Source of the DNA: Stramenopiles sp. TOSAG23-3
Lineage: Eukaryota; Sar
Reading direction: 5' to 3'
Length of the DNA: 15,316 nt
Assembly (NCBI GenBank): GCA_900128585.1
Contig: LT642527.1
Span: 1 to 15,316, forward strand
The notes under the pieces are model-generated. The model made no database searches. It was given only the letters and a program-made list of their open reading frames with translations, and was not told the origin of the DNA. This document shows, piece by piece, positions 1 to 7,194 of this stretch. The translations under genes and the position numbers were made by a program. Positions within the stretch are counted from its first letter, which is position 1; the number at the start of each line of letters is the position of its first letter.

Positions 1-98
1 AGAAGAGAAGAGAAGAGAAGAGAGAAGAAGAGAGAAGAAGAGAAAAAGAGAAGAGAGAGAGCGAAGAGAAGAGAAGAAGAGAAAAGAAGAAGAGAGAA
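1..98. repeat. Polypurine GA-rich tract
   Basis: The plus strand is all A and G here except one C at position 62, built from irregular AGAAG, AGAG and AAG units. It is low-complexity DNA at the window edge, about 440 nt upstream of the first gene. Similar tracts recur near the 5' side of the other genes. No coding content is supported. Confidence 0.9.
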
Positions 99-535
99 TC
101 AAAGAAAAGAAAGAATTTGAAATTAAAAAATTAAAAGAAACGAAAGAAGCAGAGAAGCAGTACTACTACTACGAAAAACGGTATATAATTAATATTGTAA
201 TACTTCCTAATAATAATACAACAGCAGTCAGTCACTAAAAACACAGGTAGTAGTATTACATAACTATAATATAATCGAATAAAATTGAGTCTGAGTCGTG
301 TATTAAAATATTGAATTGTTTTAAAACGAAGGTGGCGAACTAAGTGATGAAAACGTTTTATCCATTGATGAGGTAGAAGGAGTAAGAAAAGGGACAAGTC
401 AACGTCAGAGATTGGATGCATTTCGTTGTTTTAATATTTAAAGCATAAATATCCAAGAGGAACAAGTATACCGAGTGGTATGAGTTACCTGCGCGTTGCC
501 AGTATGAACCATCGGACGACTCGATAGGCGGTGTC
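99..535. other. AT-rich region and probable 5' leader of the first gene
   Basis: No credible gene is seen here; open frames in it are short and lack recognisable protein features. It holds a TAC-rich stretch near 160-175 and AT-rich sequence up to about 330. Just before the large coding region there is a short upstream reading frame at 480-527 with ATGs at 480 and 504 in one frame, ending in TAG eight bases before the main ATG. Promoter and transcription start cannot be placed. Confidence 0.5.
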
Positions 536-3500
536 ATGGACGTCGGAAACAGCGCTCTGCCCGGAGAAACAAACCGGAATCGTTTGTGGGTGTGGAGGAA
601 CATATGGAAACCCAAAACGAAGACAAAATTACGACTGAATATCCCAGATACTATTATCTTAGAAAAGGGGGAAATAAAACGATGGCTTTTTACATCGAAA
701 GACCAAACGGTCTTGAAGCGGGGAAGCGGAAAGGCCACGTTTACTAACTTGCTGTCAAGGTTTCAAACGTTGTATGGGCAGCAACAAATGAACATTCGCG
801 GTACCACTAAAATGGATGCTGGGGTGGGGCTTTTGTACAGCAATAGAGGGGACGAAACAATGACGAAGGAAATCGCTCTGCCAGAGTTGAGCACGATGTG
901 CAGCGTGGAAACTGCCCCGCTTCGCCACAAAACGGATATTGTCCAGTTCAAAACTGTTGGGCGTACAGGGGAACAGCTTTTATACCATAACACGTACCAG
1001 GCACCAAATCCGGGCAATGACAGGGGGGTGGTGGCCACCACAACCTATCGCGTTCGTCTTTTTGAAGAAGAGGTTGTGGACGCGCAAAGCCATGTAAACT
1101 ACACGTCTGAACGAAAAGATGCGTCGGTAAACAGCATTGTGGTCATGAAGGCCCAAAAGAACCTAAAAAGACTTCAAAGTATGGACCGGGCATTTAATAA
1201 AAAATTGGACCAAACAACGCGTGGAATTGTCAGGTTCATTGAGGGGAGAACGAAGACGACTATCGCAAAGCTAACCGTAGAGTACTCGATTGATCCAGAT
1301 GGCACGCCAATTTTTTCTGATGCCCGGAACATCAGTACTTTCGCCCCGAAAGTTCGCAATAAACGGGCAGAATTGCCCCGAAGGATCAGAATAGCTTTTG
1401 GGGACATCCAAGGGAACTCGTCCCAGCGGCTAGCAACAACAACCAACAGGTCGTTGCAATTCCACACCAGGAATCATGAAACGTATCAGGACGTTTCCCC
1501 CGGATCATCTGAAGGGGCAATTACATTGGCCCATTCAAAAGCGAAAGTCATAAAAGTGCACCGAAAAAGCTGCCACGGGGACTTTTGTTCTTTTGTAGAC
1601 AAGAATTCTCAAGATCAGATAGGTAGCGAAGACTTGTCTGTGGAATCTTCGGCAGCAAAGCCAGCATGGACGAGGCAAAATGCGATCAAAGCAGAGTGGA
1701 AAAAAACCAGCAAACAAATGGACAAAGTACGACAGCAGCACAAGGAAGACATTGTTTCATCTGTTCGGGCAACAATTATTAGGAGCGGTTCTAAATTTGA
1801 CGATGACAACGACGAAAGCAACCACAACGAACGGCCTAGTACCACAGAATCTTTTGAAAAACCTAGGAAAACGGTAAAAAATAAAAAGCATAAATCATAT
1901 CCGTTGGCATTTCGTATGATAGCAAACGCGAGAATAGATACCCAATACATGCCCGACGAGTTGACGCGGTGGTACATGACTAACCGAGCGAACACACGAC
2001 GAGGCGATGGACCATGGATCCACGTCATAGCACCAATAAATGGTAAAAAATACAATGCTGGCCGATCGGTTAGGTGTGTCTGGGAATGGGCGGGAATCAT
2101 TGGGTGTGCAAAAATACAGTTATTTCTAGCCTTTAACAAGGTTCACGACGTTGTCATGTCTACGAAAAACGATGGATTGTATGTTTTTGAAATCCCCACA
2201 GGACTTTATGAAGGGGCGGAATCCCACATGCACGGTAACATGTGGCGTTTGAAGGTTTCCGACACAAGCAATCCAAATATATTTTCGTACAGCAGTCGGT
2301 TTTCGATACAGGATCCATCTAGGCCCGAGGAACGTCGTAATCGTGCAGTGGATAAACGCAATGAAGCGGATAGCAAATACCTAGATCTAATGCAAGACCT
2401 CGATCGAGACGAAATCGAACTTACACGGGTATCTCGAAAACTGGCGGGCATGACCCATTACTTAAATTCAGTGAAACAGAACAACCACGTACCAGCAAGC
2501 TTGAAATATTCACAGATCACCGTGTGTCGACAGTGCTATTTAGTTTACAATCGATTGGAGCTCCGCAAACGAGACTGCAACCGTTTGAAAGATGCGGGGT
2601 GCCGCTTGGACGATCTTGGTCAAGTCATCGGGGGCGAGCCACCAACTGCATCTTTACAAATTCGCCCCCTGGACGAAGCGCGTTTAGAAAAGCAGATGAA
2701 GGTGATTGTCGACGGGCCCGACGTTGAACGTACTTTAAAGAAACGGCCAAATGCAGTCGTTCGGCATCAGCATATCGTGCAGAAACGGGAACGGAAAGAA
2801 CTTAAGCTGAAAAAAGTCAATGATATTTGCATTGATATAGAGACGAACCTTGCACGTGGGCTAGGTGTATCGCAAACGCGATTGAAGGATTTTGAGGATG
2901 CATACGCCCTCGCTTTGAAGGCCGGGGTGACTGTCGATAACTCAAGCATCCGAAATGCTGACTTTTTGAAATTGAAATTGAAACGTTTGAATCGCATCCG
3001 GTCCCACACAAAGTTTGACAATGGGTCTGGGATGTTTAGAAAGAATATTGGACCATCGTCCGCGTGGGAAGCAAACCCTTTAGTTCCTATTAATTTATTC
3101 GACGACGATATTTCTGAGGAATCCGACGATGAGCCATTGCTAGCCCCGACCGAAAAGTCGTTCAATAGCATAATGCGGAATGCCCCTACGCTGCCACCAG
3201 CAGTGTCAGTTGGTCCGAGGCGAAAGGGTTGGACCCTTGTCAGTGGCCTGGCGGCGGAGACAAAGGCACCAGAAGACCAATTTGTCGCTCCCCCTACGGA
3301 GCCAACTGTGCACAGAAAAGACACCATGCAAAAGGGAACAGGACATCAAGGGAAACTAACTCGTAAAGGCAATAGCAATTCATACATTGCACCCACAAGA
3401 TCCAGCACCCTGCGCACCCGCAAGAAAGCCCCACAGAGTTATTCGGCGGCCAACCTCCCCGTCTCAAAGAAAACGACGAAGAAGAAGCCGCGGGCCAAGA

Positions 3501-6500
3501 AATCACTGACCCATGCGCGCTCAACCGCGTCAATAGACTCTCGATACGAAAACATAATCCCCCTCCTAGAAGCACGAGGGGCGGGGGCACGTGATTTTAA
3601 ACTAAGTAAAACAGCGGAACGCGCCTCTCCGAAAAAGAAAATTCCTTGGAGCACCGGCTCTGAAACCTTCGATGCGTCCTCGCCAGCAGGCGAACGACAA
3701 TCCTTATTCGGAGAACCGCCAAGGCAAAAGCGGAAAAAAACGACCCGGAAACAACGGATGCATGATGCCCGATCGACAAGTTTCAAAGAGAAGACGGGGC
3801 GAAAATATAGAAGCAACCGTTTGAAAAAGAAGTCAAGCATCACCACGTCAAAGCGCAACCGATCAGGCAAACCCTTGAAGCACAAAAGAAGGCAATCGAA
3901 GAAACGGGCGAACATGAAGCTGATGCCGACAGAGATACGACATGACGCAGCATTGCGAAAAGTTGTGTGCGTGCTAGTACTGGGTCAATTGGCGGATATT
4001 CGCCACCTTCTGCGTGTCTACTCTGCAAACGGAACACGAGGGCTTTCTCAAAGTTTTCCAGCGGAAGAGCAGCATTTAGACCTAAATGAGAGCCCCTCCA
4101 AAAAAGTCAGCTGGTTGCTCGAAAATTTTGTATGCTGCGCCAACGTGTTTGCAAGCATTTTTGCCCCTTTTGATTCTCGAAGAAACAGGTCACAAGAGCG
4201 ATTTTTAAATACAATAGGCGTGTACAAAGGGGCAGACATTGATCCCAGCGTTCCGTGGTCCTCGGAGACCGTTACACGTGACGCAGTAAAATTAGTAAAA
4301 CAGTTTCTCAGATGGTTCAACGTAGGAATGCCACGATGCTTAATATTTGAAGGCATTGCCCATTGGGTCTCCGGCAGCGTTATGTTGGCGCACCAAAAAT
4401 GGAAGCAGGCAGCGGTGGAAGCAAAACGATCCACTGGGGTCAACTCGTACGATGCTGCGGTTGCGTACTTTCTTATTGGGAGGCATAGTGATATCAAAAC
4501 ATCTGCACTGGACAGAAAGAAGGCGTTGCGGAAAGCGCTGGTTATATTTCGACAGTTGAATGGCGAGGCGAAGGAAGAAGAATCCGTGCTCGAGGTGGAG
4601 TTGAAAATTCCCCAAAAGCCCAAAGTGGACAGCGCCGCGCGGGCTAACACCTTTACGCCACCTTCAGAAACGTCATACCCAGACAGGGTTTCACCAGGAA
4701 ACATGGAAGTTACGAAGGAAGAGAGCGACACAGAGCCAGGGGACAGCGCACGCTCGGGCATATACGACAATTCTGCTTACGAAAACTTTCTTGTTCGATC
4801 TACGACCCAAGAGTCGGCCTCTAGTCATATTCTCGGAGACGACCGAGACTTCTATGACGACCAAGATAGTAGTGGGGGCATGGAAGTCAACCAGACTTCG
4901 CTCAAAGATTTGTGGAACGCAAATACTACCAAACCAACGCTTGATCATGGCCTTCATAGCGTCGATAAATACCAAGAAGATGTTGATGATGCATTCGACG
5001 GTGAAATGGACGAGCCCAACTACGGATTGGACAACCCGGCAACCCCAGAGAGTCAACAAATTTACTCTGCTGCTGTTCCTCCGCCAACAGCAGAAATAGA
5101 GGCGATAATGAATGCACCAATTACACCCAGCTCAACGGCAGGAACGATGTATGGCCCCCCTATGACCCCGGGTGTCCCCTCCACCAGCGGTAGTTCGACT
5201 ATAAAAGTTAACACAATGTATGGCCCAATCACACCCGGGTACGGCCCAATCACACCGGAGGACAGCGGCAGCGTGGCTGGATATGGCCCTGTAACACCAG
5301 GGTACGAGTATCCAAATGCGTATAACGGCACCCAGCAGGCACCACCCGCTACCGCAGATGTTGCAGCGATAATGAATGCCCCAATAACCCCCGGGGTTGG
5401 GCAAGGTCCCGTTACCCCAGGTTACGAGTTCCAAGAGGGCTATAATAGCAGTCCACCTGCCCCCCCCGCTACTGCAGACGTTGCAGCGATAATGAACGCT
5501 CCGATAACTCCTGGTACCGCCAATGGTTCCATCACACCCGGCTACAATCCAGGCAATACCCCCAATACTCCAGGTTTTGGTGGCCCAATAACCCCAGGCT
5601 ACGATACCATGCATAACAGCACTCATATGGCACCTGCGACCGCGGACGTTGCAGAAATTATGAATGCACCCATAACACCAGAATTTGTAATGCCCGTGCC
5701 TTCAACAAATAAAAAAGACGACGATTTAAGTCTGGTTGACGGCGCTAGCATGGACTCGAGCGGAATCAAGATCAAACCGTTGTACAAAGAGCAGTCCAAC
5801 GTGCCGTCCCTTCCGCCACTGCATTCCCAAGAAGCGGAGCTTAGGGTCCGCAAGATGAAAGCGAACGCATTAGACGAGCTGCGTCAAAACTTTCGGCCAC
5901 AGGCACACGAGAGCGATTCTGAAGATTCCGTGGCGTCAACGATTCGTGATTTGCGAGAAAAGCATGAGGACGATGTGAAGGTTTTGAAAGTCAAACTGCA
6001 ATCTGAGCGACGCAGGCAACGTTCAAGCCTGCAGCGAAAACTAGGGGCAGAAAATTCAACCCGAGTTAATCTTGAAGATGGACCGAATCAGGAAGGGCAA
6101 CTGTCGATAGTAAGAACAGACTCCACAAGCGAAGTTGCGACGTTGAAAACCCGTCTGTTGCGCGAACGAGAAAGGCAACGTGAGACGATGAAGCGGAAGT
6201 TGGAGGCCAGGAGGCGCAATTCTCAGAAGACCCTAGAACAGGTTGGAAAAGCGGCCAATGCAGCCTACACATTTTATTCAGCTGGTGAAACATCGTCAGC
6301 GAAGGATGTTGCAAGAGAGGCACCAAGGCTTGGGGAGATCGAAACTTCGGAAGTGACGGGTGGCCCAAGGGAGTCGTTACGAAAGTCAGGTCATTTCAAT
6401 ACGTACGAAAAGCCTGCATCCCCAGTTGCAAGCGACGAGGCGATAAAAGCACCCTCTCCGAAAAAGAAGCCGAAGAAATTGCTGTCTGCACGACTTGAGA

Positions 6501-6865
6501 ATAATATGGCTGGTATTCTTTTCAAAATGGTTCTGCAACAGAAAACGCTTGCACTCAACGCCATGCTGGACGCGGGCAGCGACGTATTTGTTCGAAACGA
6601 AGCTGGGAACACCCTATTGATCGAAGCTGCGAAAAATGACGATATGGACATGATGCACATGCTCATTGCGCATGGGGGAAAGGAGCTCTTGGATACTCAA
6701 AATTTCGAAGGCAGTACTGCACTGCACTACATTTTCGAACGCGAAGATCCTATTGGCGCGTCATTTTTGATAGCAAATGGTGCCGATGAAACCATTTGCA
6801 ACATGTATGGTCTACCAGCTCGGGATGGCGTTACCCTAAAAAACTTCAAAGAGTTGAAGTTCTAA
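536..6865 (+). CDS. Large multidomain protein with Ig-like Kre9/Knh1-type domain, Thr-Pro repeats, coiled coil and C-terminal ankyrin repeats
   Basis: This is an uninterrupted 2109-residue frame ending in TAA; I do not recognise a named orthologue. The ATG at 536 is the first in frame. There is no signal peptide or membrane segment, so a cytoplasmic or nuclear place is inferred. Residues about 226-270 (G-I-V-R-F-I-E-G onward) faintly recall a segment I associate with large stramenopile coiled-coil proteins. Residues about 491-592 fit the Ser-Thr-rich/Kre9-Knh1 Ig-like pattern: P-x-x-G-x-x-Y-x-A-G-R, then G-x-Y-x-F-x-I-P, then S-S-R-F-S-I. C664-x2-C667 sits in V-C-R-Q-C-Y-L-V-Y. Residues about 940-1130 are Lys/Arg-rich and probably disordered. 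About 1127-1358 looks folded and helical, with no family recognised. Then come a T-P repeat array (1514-1716), two related charged coiled-coil segments (1814-1842, 1867-1895) and three or so ankyrin repeats (1986-2109). A cytoskeletal, ciliary or scaffold role is possible but unproven. Confidence 0.85.
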   Translation: MDVGNSALPGETNRNRLWVWRNIWKPKTKTKLRLNIPDTIILEKGEIKRWLFTSKDQTVLKRGSGKATFTNLLSRFQTLYGQQQMNIRGTTKMDAGVGLLYSNRGDETMTKEIALPELSTMCSVETAPLRHKTDIVQFKTVGRTGEQLLYHNTYQAPNPGNDRGVVATTTYRVRLFEEEVVDAQSHVNYTSERKDASVNSIVVMKAQKNLKRLQSMDRAFNKKLDQTTRGIVRFIEGRTKTTIAKLTVEYSIDPDGTPIFSDARNISTFAPKVRNKRAELPRRIRIAFGDIQGNSSQRLATTTNRSLQFHTRNHETYQDVSPGSSEGAITLAHSKAKVIKVHRKSCHGDFCSFVDKNSQDQIGSEDLSVESSAAKPAWTRQNAIKAEWKKTSKQMDKVRQQHKEDIVSSVRATIIRSGSKFDDDNDESNHNERPSTTESFEKPRKTVKNKKHKSYPLAFRMIANARIDTQYMPDELTRWYMTNRANTRRGDGPWIHVIAPINGKKYNAGRSVRCVWEWAGIIGCAKIQLFLAFNKVHDVVMSTKNDGLYVFEIPTGLYEGAESHMHGNMWRLKVSDTSNPNIFSYSSRFSIQDPSRPEERRNRAVDKRNEADSKYLDLMQDLDRDEIELTRVSRKLAGMTHYLNSVKQNNHVPASLKYSQITVCRQCYLVYNRLELRKRDCNRLKDAGCRLDDLGQVIGGEPPTASLQIRPLDEARLEKQMKVIVDGPDVERTLKKRPNAVVRHQHIVQKRERKELKLKKVNDICIDIETNLARGLGVSQTRLKDFEDAYALALKAGVTVDNSSIRNADFLKLKLKRLNRIRSHTKFDNGSGMFRKNIGPSSAWEANPLVPINLFDDDISEESDDEPLLAPTEKSFNSIMRNAPTLPPAVSVGPRRKGWTLVSGLAAETKAPEDQFVAPPTEPTVHRKDTMQKGTGHQGKLTRKGNSNSYIAPTRSSTLRTRKKAPQSYSAANLPVSKKTTKKKPRAKKSLTHARSTASIDSRYENIIPLLEARGAGARDFKLSKTAERASPKKKIPWSTGSETFDASSPAGERQSLFGEPPRQKRKKTTRKQRMHDARSTSFKEKTGRKYRSNRLKKKSSITTSKRNRSGKPLKHKRRQSKKRANMKLMPTEIRHDAALRKVVCVLVLGQLADIRHLLRVYSANGTRGLSQSFPAEEQHLDLNESPSKKVSWLLENFVCCANVFASIFAPFDSRRNRSQERFLNTIGVYKGADIDPSVPWSSETVTRDAVKLVKQFLRWFNVGMPRCLIFEGIAHWVSGSVMLAHQKWKQAAVEAKRSTGVNSYDAAVAYFLIGRHSDIKTSALDRKKALRKALVIFRQLNGEAKEEESVLEVELKIPQKPKVDSAARANTFTPPSETSYPDRVSPGNMEVTKEESDTEPGDSARSGIYDNSAYENFLVRSTTQESASSHILGDDRDFYDDQDSSGGMEVNQTSLKDLWNANTTKPTLDHGLHSVDKYQEDVDDAFDGEMDEPNYGLDNPATPESQQIYSAAVPPPTAEIEAIMNAPITPSSTAGTMYGPPMTPGVPSTSGSSTIKVNTMYGPITPGYGPITPEDSGSVAGYGPVTPGYEYPNAYNGTQQAPPATADVAAIMNAPITPGVGQGPVTPGYEFQEGYNSSPPAPPATADVAAIMNAPITPGTANGSITPGYNPGNTPNTPGFGGPITPGYDTMHNSTHMAPATADVAEIMNAPITPEFVMPVPSTNKKDDDLSLVDGASMDSSGIKIKPLYKEQSNVPSLPPLHSQEAELRVRKMKANALDELRQNFRPQAHESDSEDSVASTIRDLREKHEDDVKVLKVKLQSERRRQRSSLQRKLGAENSTRVNLEDGPNQEGQLSIVRTDSTSEVATLKTRLLRERERQRETMKRKLEARRRNSQKTLEQVGKAANAAYTFYSAGETSSAKDVAREAPRLGEIETSEVTGGPRESLRKSGHFNTYEKPASPVASDEAIKAPSPKKKPKKLLSARLENNMAGILFKMVLQQKTLALNAMLDAGSDVFVRNEAGNTLLIEAAKNDDMDMMHMLIAHGGKELLDTQNFEGSTALHYIFEREDPIGASFLIANGADETICNMYGLPARDGVTLKNFKELKF
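5075..5683 (+). repeat. In-frame degenerate Thr-Pro/Pro-Gly repeat array within the large protein
   Basis: The segment encodes residues 1514-1716. A module of about 19 residues ending I-M-N-A-P-I-T-P occurs four times, with its Met codon at 5108, 5372, 5492 and 5660, so spacing is 264, 120 and 168 nt, all multiples of three. Between copies are shorter G-P-I/V-T-P-G-Y units. About fourteen T-P dipeptides fall in or just before the array. It is likely an intrinsically disordered region with many possible proline-directed phosphorylation sites. Copy number may vary between strains. Confidence 0.85.
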
Positions 6866-7194
6866 CATAAAAAAACAAGGTTCAACATGTAGAAGATATT
6901 TTATTAAATTTGGTTTCGTTGTTATTTTGCTGTTATATTTGTTCTAGTCTCCAACCTTCTTCTTCTCTCTTCTATCTTCTATCTTCTCCTCTCCTCTTCT
7001 TCTTTTTTTTTTTCTTCTCTATAGTAATTAATTTTTTTATAATATATTGATTGATATGATTGATCGTTGAGATAAACGAAGTAGTAGATTGTAAACCATG
7101 AGACTTTCTAGGACAAGAATTTTGTGGCAAAATCCACTAGGAAAAGACCAGAGAGTCACAAGAAAATCAAAATTACGAAGCGACAACACCACCA
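6866..7194. other. Intergenic region between the ankyrin protein gene and the GPLD1-like gene
   Basis: This 329-nt stretch must hold the 3' end of one gene and the promoter of the next. It is AT-rich, with a pyrimidine tract (listed separately) and a T/A-rich stretch at about 7028-7050. No canonical AATAAA signal stands out. An ATG at 7098 opens a 41-codon frame that ends in TAG at 7221-7223 and overlaps the next start codon out of frame. Confidence 0.5.
6955..7020. repeat. Polypyrimidine CT-rich tract
   Basis: The plus strand is all C and T except A at 6974 and 6981, in TCT, CTTCT and TATCTTC units followed by a T run. It lies about 175 nt upstream of the GPLD1-like start codon. Simple-sequence DNA; a promoter role is only a guess. 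Confidence 0.85.

Noticed and set aside
2767-4770. Several long minus-strand frames inside the large plus-strand gene (for example 2767-3327, 3439-3915, 4048-4770)
   Set aside because: They are antisense shadows; the plus-strand frame is continuous and carries recognisable domains.
5062-5626. Antisense repetitive Gly/Val/Ile-rich frames over the T-P array
   Set aside because: Their periodicity is inherited from the plus-strand repeat.
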